The translations under genes were made by a program, and so were the position numbers. Shown piece by piece: positions 1-13,019 of a DNA stretch of 64,000 nucleotides. Below the pieces are notes generated by a model, which was given only the letters and a program-made list of their open reading frames with translations, did no database searches and was not told the DNA's origin. The DNA lies in NCBI GenBank assembly GCA_025201365.1, contig JAIXMF010000005.1, positions 248,001-312,000 on the forward strand, written 5' to 3'. Numbering within the stretch: position 1 is the first letter of the stretch; every line of letters begins with the position of its first letter. This DNA comes from Syncephalis plumigaleata. Lineage: Eukaryota > Zoopagomycota > Zoopagomycetes > Zoopagales > Piptocephalidaceae.

Positions 1-61
1 ATTACTCGAATGTCTTCCTATAGTGTTACTTTGTTAGCACAGTGCATTCAATGATGTCTAG

Positions 62-1637
62 TTACGAATACTTGCCATAGATGAAGTACATGATCATAAA
101 AAGAGCACGTGCCAATGAGAGATTGACCGCTGGTTGAACTTCATAACTCCAGTCAGCACCGTAATTCATCGACGTGTGCTCCTCGAATCGATTGTAACCG
201 TCAAGGTATCGTTGTCCAATTTCAAGCAACGCGCACCAGCATGCATGCATGCAGCAAGAAGACGTGTACCATCAGTGGGATGCCATTTCAACCGCCAGAC
301 ACCACCATCAACACGACACTCGGATAGTGGTCGTCGTCCTTGTCGTGTATCCCATAGCAGAACACGTTCATCGTAACTAAATGCAAACACAAATAATATA
401 TATATATATATATATATATGAGTTACTAATCACTTGTATTTCATCTGATATTGAATCACATATTGCTCTACCTTCCCGATACTAGTATGTGTTCACGAAA
501 TGGATTAGACTGAATACTGCACACGCCCATATCATGTCTAATATAATCCATTAGTACTATAATTCCTTAGTAACGACAACTATCCTTCCTCTTAACTTAC
601 GCACTACTCTTCCATATTGGCATGGCATTATTGGATCGTGTATCCCAAGCACAAACTTGCTATCATCACCACCTATAATTATATCACGACAATATCTGCT
701 ATTTAGAGACAACTCTACGACGTTGTAAACTAGTCATCACTCACCAGAGAATATAGTAGTCGGATGATGATAGTCAAATGCAGCAATCCATGCCTCAAAA
801 CTATGAGCTGACCAACTATGCTCGGTGGTTAGCTGACCGCCATCTGTCCAGGATAGTAGATCAACTCGACCATCGCTACGACTGACTACGATCTTGTTAT
901 GACTTATTCAATAATCATTAGTGTACACATTGAAATAGAGTAGTCATTTAACTACTTACTCTGCTATTAGACGATTGCCCCAGTCTAATGACAAGCATAA
1001 CAAGTCTTTCTCGTAATCGGGTGTTCGTTCCAATGTTGTACGTGCCATCAACTGTAGCACTGGATCATCTGGTTGACATGTAGATTGTTGTGCCTCATCA
1101 GTCAGACTGTAGATAGACACTGAACCATCAGCGCTTGCCTGACCAATAACCCATTGTCCATTAGTGCCCATTGGTTGATGTGACCTATATATATATATGT
1201 TGTTTGCTTATTATTTATATACTGTATATTGTTGTATTACATATTCATATTACCATTTCATATCAAGAATTGCTGAAGTATCAATAGTTTGATGTAATCG
1301 ACTAGAGTATTATACACTATATATAAGCTAATGTCAATCATCTTATCCGCTAATGGTAGACTTACAGTTGTTCCTTTCCTTCCTCATTATTGTTATGTAG
1401 CATTTCATATACAAGAACACGACCAATACGCTTTGTATTAGGCGATGATTCATCCAACGATGTATCAGTAGATGTTACATTCTCACTAGTATCATCATTC
1501 GTATCCACTAATTGATATGTACCACATATCAACCATCGAGCTGCATCAGCTTCATGAGTACCACGCGACGGACAGCATTCAACGCAATCTGCGTGATATT
1601 CGGTATCTACTTGAGTCAAGGATGGTTGTAATGTCAT
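62..1637 (-). CDS. DPH7: Diphthine methyltransferase, WD40 protein (DPH7-like)
   Basis: This is a multi-exon WD40 protein. Family-typical pieces read in order: an N-terminal start at 1637 ([20 protein letters not shown]) followed by [13 protein letters not shown] near 980; [20 protein letters not shown] then GGDD around 700-810; [12 protein letters not shown] and [10 protein letters not shown] around 280-380; and YGADWS near the end. DPH7 acts in the cytoplasm on the diphthamide of elongation factor 2, removing the methyl ester from methylated diphthine before amidation by DPH6. The upstream ATG at 1748 would add a hydrophobic lead-in unlike the family, so I chose 1637. A four-base repeat (ATGC) near 240 separates two frames: LAACMHA is in one and the [14 protein letters not shown] end in another, so there is a real frameshift or a consensus error. 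Family assignment comes from recalled motifs, not a search. Confidence 0.82.
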
Positions 1638-2057
1638 TATATTGAATTGCAAGAAAAATAAAAATAAAACAAAAATCACGTTTATTAAATGAATGGTATG
1701 GAATGAACGGAAAAAATAAAAAGATGCCTCATGATCTGATAACATCATTCAATGACCGAATGATTTGTGCTCTCTTCCAATGAATCATTGAGAATGATGA
1801 AATCGTTACTCATAGGAAAGGCGATTGTATTTATCCGTGAACACATTTATGGATACTACTGCCATTTGCTTTCCTTTTCACTTTTACTTACTCGCATATA
1901 TTCTTATTATACTTGTTGATCATAGCAGGGTAATATTAAGAATAAGTGTATTTGTATAAAAGTGTCTAGATCCTCGAGAGTGTGTGTTGTACTAGTTCAC
2001 GATTTATCAAATCTACAACACATTTAGTACAGTACTGATCTTGACTATATTACAACA
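1638..2057. other. Intergenic region between divergent DPH7 and carrier genes
   Basis: This 420-nt spacer must hold both promoters, because the flanking genes are transcribed away from each other. It is AT-rich with runs of A and T. I see no RNA gene or repeat worth naming. Confidence 0.5.
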
Positions 2058-3679
2058 ATGAGGGACAACTTGATGTCGCAACCTTCTTCCCCTCCTCCTC
2101 CCTCTCCTTCTAAAGAAGCATTTACTAGCACAGCTGTGAGCAATTATCATTACAAAGTAGTGTCAGCATGTGCAGGTGCCGTCATTACCTCGCTGTTAGT
2201 GACACCGCTAGATGTAGTGAAGACACGTCTTCAGTCACAGCCTACGACAAGGAATAAATCGCATAAATCCAGTGGTGGTAGTAGTGGTACTTGTGCAACT
2301 ACCAAGTGTCATGCGTATTTCGAACGAGGATTATCGAAAGAGTACGCATATCGCTACAATCATACGGCGTGTCAATGTCCTTCACGCTTCCCATCTGCCA
2401 CTCTATCCTCCTCTCTTCAACACGAGTCACCATTATCGTGGCTTGCTTCATCGACCAAGCCATCCCCTGTTAGTGTTGGTATGAGTAGACCGATTAATGG
2501 TACCTTGGTAAGTCATATAATGGGATAGCATAGCGTATATATGCATATACATTTTAACAGTATTATTATTATTATAGGATGGTTTATTGACGATTGTACG
2601 ACATGAAGGTGTGCATACACTTTGGCGTGGATTAGTGCCTACACTGTAAGTCTATCGTGATGAATGGTACAAGTGAAGTGATTAGTTTACTAACTTGATA
2701 TACTGATTTAGGGCCATGGCTTTACCCTCTACAATCATGTACTATACCGGGTATGATCAGTTACGAGAAGTTATGATGGAGTCATGTCAACAATCAGCGC
2801 ATGTACAAGCGGCCGTTCCTTTGGTAGCAGGCGGTGCTATGCGAGGTAACTAACCTATATCCAAATCAAGATATCTAGTACTAATTATACACCTATATAG
2901 CAATCACTGCCACAATCATCTCTCCTATGGAATTAGTACGTACTCGAATGCAATCCTATGGCGAATCTCGTGATCTTCAAGGTAAGCTACTAGCAATACT
3001 ATTGTTAATAATACATGAACTAATTATATATTGTTACTATTACTATTACAATCAATAAGGAGTATTGCGAGACATTCAGCATAGAACCCGTAAAGAGGGA
3101 ATTCGACTATTGTGGCGTGGTCTAGGGCCTACACTATGGCGAGATGTTCCATTCTCAGCGGTCTATTGGTTAGGCTATGAAACGATCAAGCAGCGTATCA
3201 AGCAGTATGACCAGCGTAACTCATTAAGTATGGCGAATGAATTCCAGTATGCGTTTATAGCTGGTGCCACTTCAGGCACGGTATGTTCAAAATAATGCGA
3301 TTGTACCAAATAATCAATAATTTACTAACATGCTGTTATGTTGTTGTCAATAATAGATTGCCGCCATTGTAACTACACCATTCGATGTCATAAAAACTCG
3401 TGTTCAAACCTATCAACATAGTAATTTACATAGTAAGTATAGAGTATACAATAGATTACAGTTGATTAATACGTGTGTATGATGATGACAGGTCATTCAT
3501 CGGTTAAGTTAAGACAAGTAATGCGTAATATTGTCTATCGTGAAGGCTGGTCCGGATTAACACGAGGTATGGTCGCACGAGTGGCAAAGATTGCACCATC
3601 ATGTGCAGTGATGATAGGCACCTATGAATTTGGTAAGCGATGGCTTACGGAAGGAGGAGCACAACATCAACGAGAATAG
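2058..3679 (+). CDS. Mitochondrial carrier, SLC25A39/40 (MTM1) type
   Basis: Three carrier repeats are visible across about six exons. The Px[DE]xx[KR] signatures read TPLDVVKTRLQSQ, SPMELVRTRMQS and TPFDVIKTRVQT, each followed by a second helix such as LWRGLVPTL or LWRGLGPTL. The protein should sit in the inner mitochondrial membrane. The first matrix loop is long and carries four cysteines (GTCATTKC and, 24 residues later, ACQC). In SLC25A39, the mitochondrial glutathione carrier, a cysteine loop of this kind binds an iron-sulfur cluster that controls protein stability. The match in loop and repeats favours the SLC25A39/40/MTM1 group over other carriers. Introns begin GTAAGT and end YAG. 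Substrate is inferred from the family, not shown. Confidence 0.82.
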
Positions 3680-3980
3680 CGTGAATATAATATCATCATA
3701 TCTGGTAAGTAATAGATGAATGACTCTATATAATTACAATGTTCTATTATTTATCTCCTTTCTCTCTTTCTTCTACTAGTGTATTATTAATGAGGAAACG
3801 AAAAAACATTATTAATATCATTGTAAAGCGAAATGAAGAGCCTTACACAAATACAATTCAATCAAGAGCAGTGCATAATAATAATTATTATTAAAATAGC
3901 GTATATGTAGATCATTATCAATGTCAAAAAAATCATTTATTTCAATAAATACTAGCTAATTCTTCAGTCGAATTCCTGCT
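3680..3980. other. Convergent intergenic region
   Basis: This is the 3' flank shared by the carrier gene and the Myb gene that ends at 3981. AATAAA/ATTAAA-like AT-rich sequence around 3890-3960 probably serves for polyadenylation on both strands. I see nothing else in it. Confidence 0.4.
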
Positions 3981-6344
3981 TCATGTAGTTTGAGCACTTT
4001 CTATTATGTCTAACCATTTCCCTTTCTGTTGTTGAATGGCTCGATTGTTCAACATGATTAGTTCGTCAAGGATTTCTTAATAATGCTGTGTTAGTGTATG
4101 ACAATGACAATGTTCATCATAAGGGAGACTTACCATCCCATGTTTTCCATTGATAATTTGTTATACTTCGTTTTAGTTGTGCAAATCGTTGTGTTAATAC
4201 TGATACATGACTGTAATCACGAATGAGTTAGTAATGATTAGAGTAGAAGATAAGTGTCACATGTAATATCAATCAATTACTAGCTTACTATTTAAAATTC
4301 ATGTCTCGTGCCACTCTCGTCCAACCGATCTCATCATCACGTTCTACACCGCTGTTATACAATCTACGATGATTGCAATTAGAATGTGTAATGATCATTT
4401 CATTACTAAAGTGTAGACTTACATTGAAAGTAATTGTCGATCATCTTCAATATTGAATCGTTCCGCTGTCATACGATGAATGACACCATTTGGATTATTA
4501 TAAACAATATGAACCATAGTACGCCTAATAGTCATGAGTAAGATAAAAGGTACAGTTGTAGTAATGTTCACCACTTACCAGGCATAACGACATTGCCATG
4601 CATCACGATGAGGAAAGTGTTGACTAATCTCATGCCAGCGTATGACACTATAGGAATCCTCAAGTCGTAGGCGTAGGAACTCCTTAACATCACCGTGATT
4701 CTTTTGAATATGTTCGACCACCTTATGTGCTAGTCGACGTTTCTCCACCAAAGACCAAGCACCTATGACAAATAAATGATAAATAGATAAATAAATAGTT
4801 ACTAAGAAACATCTAGCTTACCTCTGTCCAAATTACGATAACTATGCATTGTACGATAGTGTTCATAGCAAATACGTCGCTTTATACCCATGTGTACAGC
4901 TATCTCATTCCAATTACCATTGTGTCTTACGTATAATCTATACACTCCAATTAGTACAAAGTATTCACGATTCATCCTTTTATCGATTGACACAAGTAGC
5001 ATGCTTACCGCATTAGACGACGTTCCTCTTTCTTGGTCCATTTTCGCGCGTGTAGTTCTTCATCCAGAATATGACGAAGATGACGTGCAATGGTTGCGGT
5101 TGTTCGATCAGGACAGGCTAGGAAAAGTCGCGACCATAATCCTTGATATTGTTGTTCCGTAACAGCTTGAGGTGAATGATCAAATCACGCAGATCAGCTG
5201 CACTCATATCATGTTCCTAATGATTCATTTCTATTAGAACAATACACACACACATGAATGATCAATGAACATCGCCGCTTCTTACCTGACTAAATGATTC
5301 CAGTATACGTAATAGACGATAACTTTCATTGGCTGTAATGAGTCCACGTCGTGGTTTAATACCTAAAAGTCATAAGTGTGAGTACAGTGAATATCATCGA
5401 TGATGCTTATTACAAATCACTAGAGTGATGTCAATTGTATATATATAAATAGCATACCTAATTCTTCTAATCGTGAAAATTTATTCACTGCTTTTGTGGC
5501 ATTCTCGCGAATAATTCGATAGGTAAATACGTTTCCTCTTCCTCTTTACTGAGTGTCTCTCGTCGTTCAACGGCATCGGCTGCTAATTCACCGAATGGAA
5601 CACGCTCCTTTAACGCTTTATCCAATGAACGAGGACCCAACTCCTCTGTCGTATTCTCCTCTAGTGTTGGCCTAGTTGCCATATTGATATGATGATAATG
5701 ACCTAGAGCTGCCCAACGCTTTTCAAATATTTGTCGTAATGTTAATGGCTCTGCCGTATTAGATGCTGGTGTATCAGCCGTTTCCTCTTCTTCATCTTCA
5801 TCTTCGCTATCATCATCTTCATCAGATGATGATGGTATAGTGGCATTCTCATTAAGAAGAATATTATTAAACTCTTGTGATATAATATCAACATTGTTAT
5901 CCTGTTCCATATCATCATGTACTTGCACATCTTCTCGTTCTGTTCTTGTTCATGTGTTGATATATTAGTTCGCTTTACGTTCTTTTTCTTAGTCGATTGA
6001 TCCTCTTCTACTGCATTATGTCGTTCTTTATCGGTTGACTTCGACTCTTTCTTATCCTTCTTATGCTTCTTATCCTTCTTGTGCTTTTTATGCTTCTTAT
6101 GCTTTTTCTCTTCTTCGTCAGAATGATCGTGTTTTGAATGCTTACGCTACGAGTAATTAGTTTACCGTTATTGTCTAGTTGATTACGCTATACAAATTAC
6201 CTTGTGATGTTTACGTTTCTCTTTTGTTGATTCTACTACTGCGTCACTAGTTGTATCAATGATTGTCGCGTTGTCTTCCTCGTTACGTTGCAGTTCACTG
6301 CTACGCCGAGGTTGTTCTTTCGAGTGACGAGAATGCTGCCCCAT
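3981..6344 (-). CDS. Myb/SANT DNA-binding protein, REB1/TTF1-like
   Basis: Start MGQHSRHSKEQPRR at 6344, stop near the residues KWLDIIESAQTT. The N-terminal third is highly charged: Lys/His-rich runs (KKHKKHKK) followed by an acidic stretch (SSSDEDDDSEDEDEEEE). The C-terminal half, spread over about six exons, has repeated Myb-like segments with WNEIAVHMG, WHEISQHFP and CQYRYAW-type helices. This arrangement fits fungal Reb1 and animal TTF-I, which bind rDNA terminators and arrest polymerase I, though other REB1/DMTF-type Myb factors are possible. A frame change near 5945, between EQEQNE and VQVHDDMEQ, looks like a one-base indel. Target sites cannot be inferred from the sequence. Confidence 0.62.
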
Positions 6345-6500
6345 ATCTCAATTAAAGTGGAAAAATAAAAATAAATTAAAAAGTAGGATGTTATAAAAAT
6401 GTCTCTAGATTTTATTGAAACAAAAACACGATTCAGCAAGAAATAGATGCGATAGCGATATCATGTATGATTACTACGATTATTACTGCTGATGCTGCTG

Positions 6501-7408
6501 CTAGGTAGCTACTAGTGGTCGTTGAAAACTTACATCGTTTAGCGTAGATGAATAGGGAGATAATGATGTAATTGATGTAAACTCACTTCTTGTGTTATTA
6601 CTATTGCCATTACGAATAGATGTACTACGTAATGATGCTAATCGTCTACATGGCCGCCGTTTCTTACGTATTATCTTCATTGGTTTCTGAGGTGTGGATT
6701 CCCTTGGTGATTCATGGTTACTTTGCTCCAATATTGCTGACATCAATGCGTGTTGTCTAGTGCTGCCACGGTCATTTATGCCGGATCGTGGACGTGATAG
6801 ACTTGACAGGGAAAGACGGATCCTATGTAAAGTACCTACATTGGTGTCATTGGCATGTTGTTGAATAACAGTAGTAGTAGTAGTAGTAGAAGTAGTAACA
6901 GTATGATCATCACTATCATCATCATCATAATAATAATAATTGCTTTGTGGATTTGTCATATGATCAAACTCGTGTGTACTCTCGTGATACTCGTCTAGTA
7001 GATCCTCATCACCATCATCACCATCATCATCAAGAGGTGAATCTACCAGCCATTTACGCCGAGTAGTTGGATACGAAGTGATTGTAATGGATTTACAAGA
7101 TGTATCCGGTACAGCTAATAAGTGAAAGACTAGCCATTAGCCAAGAAGACAATTATGAATGACGAGAAAGCCTTCTTCTACTTACCTTGAGAGGAACACG
7201 ATGAGTTGATGAAAGTATGAGGCAAGGATGGATTGTTGCACCATGACACTAATACTGCTGATGATGACGATGGTGGTTGTAATGATGACGATATAGGTGT
7301 ATCCATATTGACGGAACAACTAGAAGGGGAGCCAACTTGCAATGATGGTATATCTATTGGTAGAGCGATATCGATGTTAAATTGCTTAGTCAGTGACATG
7401 AATATCAT
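6501..7408 (-). CDS. Hypothetical acidic low-complexity protein
   Basis: Two exons are supported: MIFMSLTKQFNIDIALPID from 7408, spliced near 7185, and a second exon with VDSPLDDDGDDGDEDLLDEY, a Tyr run, an Asp run, a Thr run and a basic segment (KIIRKKRRPCRRL), ending in RPLVAT at 6501. I do not recognise the family. Acidic and basic blocks plus Ser/Thr richness suggest a disordered nuclear protein, but this is only inference. It lies downstream of the gene for PEX5 on the other strand and upstream of the Myb gene on the same strand. Triplet repeats (GTA)n and (CAT)n encode the homopolymer runs, so these could be variable in length. Confidence 0.45.
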
Positions 7409-8332
7409 CTATTACCCATACCGTCACTCAACATATGACATGTTCTCCAGTCTAGGACAGGAAGAGTAGTGGCACACTTGTACTTTTTATACCAGTGGCA
7501 ATACCAGTAATAGAATAGGCGGTGTAGAACAAACGATACTGAAGATACGGAAAGAGAAAGTGTGTTTTTTTTTGAAAAGAAAGGACAAGTGCAGTCCACA
7601 AAGTGATACACCGAAAGGATCGTCGCCTTTGTACAATACGAGTAGCCAAGATATGATGAATGGAAGTAAAAGAGAAGATATTTACAAACGAACCCGTTGA
7701 CTGGTGCAATCGTACTCGTTGTCTCTGTACCGTGCAATATAAAAACAAATGAACAATGTCACACACACACACTGAATACGCAATCATTCATTGCCATCTA
7801 CATATCCACGTCCTTACTCCTATTACTAACTGCTCGACTGGTTGCTAGCCTTTATTCAATTTTATCACGTGATGTAGATGCAATCCAAAGCAATTAATAT
7901 TATTGCGCAACAATCAATCAAACTAGCGACGAGACCAATTCATTAGTTAACTGATCTACTATTGACCATTTACAAGGTTATACATAATGAACAATCCTCT
8001 TAATTGCTTACTAGTTTATAATAATGGATCATAAGAATAAATCTAGATTATAATCTAGTGCCAAATAGTTTGATGTTTACCAAGGATAACAATAACAATA
8101 GCAATAATCATGTAATTGTCGGCATTAATGGAACCGAGCCGATGATTCGTTTCCCTATTCTCTTGCTCACACACGCAGACACACGTCTTCTACTTGAGCT
8201 TACTGATCTCCTTCAGCAATTACTTCTACCCCACGCTACGTTTACTTGCTTTTTTATTCCACGTCAACGTTTTATCTCCTCTTTCCTTTTAGTTACCTTG
8301 TATCTTTAGCCTAGCTGTCTATCCTAACCAAT
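7409..8332. other. Intergenic region upstream of PEX5
   Basis: About 920 nt between divergent genes. It contains A/T-rich stretches, a short (CA)n tract near 7762 and several small open frames without conserved features, so I annotate no gene. It should contain the promoter of the PEX5 gene and that of the acidic hypothetical gene. Confidence 0.4.
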
Positions 8333-10654
8333 ATGGCCAATATGTTTAATGGTGCTGACTGCTCTGGCTCTAATGCCATGATGCAGTTTTCGAAAAAGTT
8401 CCAAGAGGATAAGTCGTTGCAACGAGTAGGTGGCAGAGTCTTCTTCTTCTTCTTCTTCTTCTTGACTTGATACCAATGTCAGTGTATGGATAGTTGACTA
8501 ATTGATAAAATGGAACCATAGGATCGAGCTCAGGAAGCACTTCGTAATGCCACTAGTTCGGCTCAGGTAAGCTCGTCAGTTACCAGGATATCGATTTGAT
8601 GAAATAGATATAACAATTAGCTGATATATACGTATGTATGTATATATGTATATGTACATAAATGGATATAGGGTGTATTTCGTCAAGCTGGACCTGCACC
8701 CAATCTAATGGATCAAGATGTAAGTGGATTGATAATGTCGTTTACGTATACGTAGTAATATTTGTATGTAGATGGTAAAGGAGTTCTTCCAGCAACAGCA
8801 ACAACAACAGCAACCAGCTGGTATTATGGATGCACGAGATATGGCGAATCATCCATTTGAATTCAGTCAAATGCATGGCGAGTTGTCAGATATACCAGTA
8901 TTGCCACCGGATGTTACCTCGCCAATACAGAGTAAGGAGATGACGATCATTGAAGATGAAGAGCATTAGTAGTTAATAATGTATTCAATGATCCCTGTTA
9001 GATAACTGGACACAAGAATTCCATAGATTCGAACATAAGATGGAGGCATTGGCTCCAGCTGAACAGGAAGCATTCAATCAAGCATTCTCCGTTTATGAGC
9101 ACATGCCAGGTAAGTTGCATAGTAATTACACGATAAATATATGACCAGTTATCGTGATGTACTAACTATCATGAACTAATTCGCAGCTAATTGGCGAGAT
9201 GAATTCCTTACGCATCAAATGCAAACTCCTGTCAAGTTGGGACCGGAAGAGGAGGCGGCCTTGGAGGCAGCGTTTGCTCGTCATGCCGACTGGTCGACCG
9301 AATTCGCTCAGCATGACGTGAAAGGGAAACAACCGCTAGAGACGGATTTGATGCAAGAGCCGGCCACCGCTGCGGAATCATGGGCCAACGAGTTTGAACC
9401 GACGGCGGATGATGTTGAAGCCTCGCAGAAAGTGCAAGATGACTTGATGTCGAAATTCGAGACATTATGGAATCAGAATCTGGAAGAGGATCTAGGCGAG
9501 GATGACTGGCAGTCGCAATTCCAACGTACAATGTCGGGTGGTCCGTACACCTTTGAAACGGATAATCCCTACTTGCAACATCCGGATCCATTGGCCGAGG
9601 CACATCGATTACGCAGTGAGGGCGGCTCGCTAACCGAGGCAGCATTAGCATTGGAAGCGGCAGTTCAGGGAACAGCCTCCGAGAATGCTGATGTATGGCG
9701 GGAACTAGGAGAGGTACAAGCCGAGAATGAGAAGGAATCGGCCGCTGTACGAGCATTGGAACGTGCACTGGAATTGGATCCTGCTTGTTTAGCTGCTTAC
9801 GTGGTATGTAATATTATGTTAAAAGCGGAATAAGAATGAACATGCTAAGCTAACTCGTAATGATGAATGAATGATAGCCACTTGCCGTGAGTCTAGTCAA
9901 TGAAGGCTACGATCGACAAGCGTATGCCACACTTGAACGCTGGCTACGTCAGCGATATCCCGATTTGCCCATCGCGGATGGTGCAGCCATGGGCATGGAG
10001 TTACGTGATCGTATTATCGATTCATTCCTTATTGCCGCACGTAACAGCGACGGTGTCAGTCAAGATATGGATCCCGATGTACAAGTGGGATTGGGCATCC
10101 TATTCTACGGTGGTGGCGAGTACACGAAAGCCGTCGACTGTTTCGTGGCAGCACTAGAAAGTCGTCCTCAGGTAATATTACTATTAATTATATTACAACA
10201 AGTATACTTGCTAATGATTGTTGTAATTGTGACCATTATATAGGATTATTTATTATGGAATCGACTTGGCGCTACATTGGCTAATTCGGGTAAAAGCGAG
10301 GAAGCCATATCGGCCTATCATCGAGCACTCGACATTAAACCGACATTTGTACGAGCTCGCTACAATCTAGGTGTTAGCTGCGTCAACATCGGATGCTACC
10401 GAGAAGCAGTCGAGCATTTACTAGGAGCACTGGCCATGCATGACAATAAGCAAACCACCGTCAATGTCAGTGCTAGTCTATGGGAGACACTACGTCGATC
10501 TTTCTACATGATGGTAAGCATCGTTACTGTGGTTAGTACTAGAACATAATTCATACGCTAATTGATATAATTAATATAGGATCGTTCTGATTTGGCTGAA
10601 CTAGCTCAACCTGGTGCAGATCTTGAGCAGTTTAGAGGTGAATTCGATTTCTAA
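8333..10654 (+). CDS. PEX5: Peroxisomal targeting signal 1 receptor PEX5
   Basis: The start at 8333 gives MANMFNGADCSGSNAMMQF, matching the PEX5 N-terminus with its conserved cysteine, the residue monoubiquitinated for export from peroxisomes. Downstream exons encode a poly-Gln stretch and at least five WxxxF/Y-type pentapeptides (WTQEF, WRDEF, WSTEF, WANEF, WQSQF) that bind the docking proteins PEX14/PEX13. The C-terminal half holds TPR repeats (AEAHRLRSEGGSLTEAALAL; VWRELGEVQAENEKE; LLWNRLGATLANSGK; RARYNLGVSCVNIGCYREAV) that bind SKL-type PTS1 tails. The last exon ends EFDF then stop. One intron (after SPIQ) is phase 1 and rebuilds the first W motif. The protein cycles between cytosol and peroxisome membrane. 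I see no frame break. Confidence 0.94.
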
Positions 10655-11316
10655 ATCATTTAAACAAAAATGCTATACAACTTAATAAATTCGTCTTATT
10701 ACATTCAGTAATACACCAGTTGTCTATATATTAATGAACCAATCGGGTAAGCGGCAGGAGAACAGTCAATGGGGTTCTGTTACCCCAGTGTGGCATGTGC
10801 TCATCGGTGCTTAGAATTGCCGCTCCTTTTATTTTCTTCACATAAACATACACGCAAGTGATATCTAGTCGAAAAGAAAAATAGCACTATATTAGATAGT
10901 TCTGCTTATATACTATCAAGCAAATACTACAATAGAACGATACACTATATTAATTAGTACTATAAAGACGCAAGTATCGGGAATAGCCTCGTTCTTCATT
11001 TTATTTTCTATCTCATTCAATGCTTATCACGCCATTGTGTTGCCATTCATTATCGTTATCGTGATTACAGACTTTTATTTCCACACATCTGCTGCTATCC
11101 TACGTGAGGTACACACGCCCACACCATTTTATTACTCCCTTTCTTTCTTTCTTTCTTCTCTCTTTCTTATCTCATTACTATAGTGCTTGTCCTGCACTTC
11201 TTTCTACTACTATTACTACAATTACTACTACTCCAGTTGGTGCTGTTATCTCGATTTCGGCCTACGATTACTTTTGTGTTTCTACGCATTTCTAATTACT
11301 AGGCCCCTATTACAAG
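10655..11316. other. Intergenic region between PEX5 and TLC gene
   Basis: Downstream of PEX5 there is an AATAAA-containing tail (10684). A GC-richer islet at 10740-10830, listed separately, stands out from the AT-rich surroundings. The rest, including a (TTTC)n tract near 11140, is probably the TLC gene promoter and leader. Confidence 0.4.
10750..10824. other. Possible structured RNA element
   Basis: AGCGGCA at 10750-10756 can pair with TGCCGCT at 10818-10824, enclosing a smaller hairpin GGGGT (10771-10775) with ACCCC (10782-10786) and a six-base loop. A run of T follows the outer arm. The islet is clearly more GC-rich than its surroundings. This could be a small RNA, a 3' UTR structure or chance; I recognise no family. 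Confidence 0.25.
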
Positions 11317-12467
11317 ATGAATGCACTTCACGCTTACCTAACGGATATCCTCAAGCCCTATTTTTACGCCATTGGCTTGCCTAAATTAACGGATCACTGG
11401 CATATACTGATGGCCTCGTTCATAGGCTGGCATCTGGTGGCCTATGCGTCGACTCGACTTAGTCCCATTCTGGCACCAAAGAGTTATCCACAACTACCGT
11501 TGATTAAGCGTATCAACTGGGATATTCATGTGGTATCGATGGTGCACTGTGTTTCCGTACTTTACTTGGCTTTCCAAGTATATGGTCTACCCGCACTTAG
11601 GCGGATAAACTATTCGGTTACGACACTTATGCAGGCAACGTTTACGCTTATACTTGCGGCTACTTTCTATGGGATGGTCTGACCAGTCTACGCTACGTAC
11701 GTCACTTTGGCGTTAGCTTCCTATTGCACGGTGTTGTTTGCTTTTCCGTATACATTTTCAGTTTCGTAAGTATGATGCTTTGAAGATATATATATATATA
11801 TTGATTAATCTAATTATTGCAATGATGCGAATAATAATATCAATTGTAGCGTCCTTTCCTAAACTACTTTGGAGCAGTATTTTTAATGTTCGAATTGAGT
11901 ACACCATTCCTTAATATTCACTGGTTTATGGTAAGCCATTGTCGTTTATAAGAGGGGAACACTTGTAGTTTAGCTAATGTATCATTGCGTGGTATATATA
12001 TATAGGACAAGACCGGTATGACGGGCACTGTTTGGCAAGCAATCAACGGAGCAATCCTACTTATGGCATTCTTTGTTGCACGTATTATATTCGGTATCTG
12101 GTCTTCATTCGAGTTCTTCGGTAAGTAATGAACGAACGGATGTATGGATGTGGCAGACCAGTCAATGAACAGAGGAAAATAACGGATATAATACGCATGT
12201 GCTATTGCATTTCTAGGTGAAATTTACGATGCTCGTGGTAGAGTGCAACCGCACTTTGTCACCATCTATGCAGTGGCCAATGTCGCTATGAACTTGTTGA
12301 ATCTTTACTGGTTCCGATCCATGGTGGCTACTCTGCTACGTAGATTCCAGAAGCCAACTGCAATCTCAGTTTCAAACAAGTTGCCACCTAAGCAACCGTT
12401 GGTCAATAAGGCAGCTACCACTACAGGTCGCCAAGAGAAAGCGGAAACCATTAAGCGTCGTGCATAA
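11317..12467 (+). CDS. TLC-domain multi-pass membrane protein (TLCD4/TMEM56-like)
   Basis: Four exons encode a TRAM-LAG1-CLN8 domain. Recognisable pieces are NWDIHVVSMVHCVSVLYLAF, the GYD...CGYFLWD segment, YVRHFGVSFLLHG, NYFGAVFLMFELSTPFLNIHWFM and a final helix near LLNLYWFRSMV followed by a basic tail. Five or more hydrophobic segments suggest an endoplasmic-reticulum or Golgi membrane protein, probably acting in lipid handling like other TLCD proteins; it lacks the Hox-like region and paired histidines expected of a ceramide synthase, so I do not call it one. Between LPAL and ADKLFGYD, near 11602, the frame moves by one base within AGGCGG, which looks like a missing base. Confidence 0.75.
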
Positions 12468-12975
12468 ATACGGCATTTGATTTGATGATAAAATACAGAC
12501 ATTGATACATTGATACACTGCGTAATATTATATATCATATGCGATTAATGAAATGGATTATGCCTCACTTGTTTTTTGAACAATTCGAAATTACATACAA
12601 ATGATAGCATTAACTGATATCTACAGTAGATAGTTCAACCAATACTAATTGCTTGTGAAATTCGCTAGATGGAGGAGATGGAAAAGATGCCTTGTTTTCA
12701 TCACATTCATCGGCAGTATTGCTTGTTTAACAACCGTGAATGCATAGAGAACTACTCATTCTTGCAATTAATTCAAGGCCATCATGCTTGTTGCATTTAA
12801 TGGTTGCATCGTGTCATTCCCAGCAATTAATTGCTACAAAATCATCTTGAACCGAACCGGGCCGAGCCGAAACGGGCCGGAGTTATCCTCTTTTTTGTTT
12901 AGCGCGTGTAGTCACGCGTTCATCATCTGATGTATCTCAGCAAATACACCGATGACGATATACGACGAATAGACA

Positions 12976-13019
12976 AAGGAAGGCAAGGAAGGCAAGGAAG
13001 GCAAGGAAGGCAAGGAAGA
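12976..13019. repeat. 9-bp tandem repeat
   Basis: The unit GGCAAGGAA is repeated about four to five times in tandem. It is simple satellite-like DNA with no coding role that I can see. Confidence 0.85.

Noticed and set aside
9232-9768. Long open frame on the minus strand opposite PEX5
   Set aside because: It mirrors the WxxxF/TPR exon of PEX5 codon by codon and has no features of its own.
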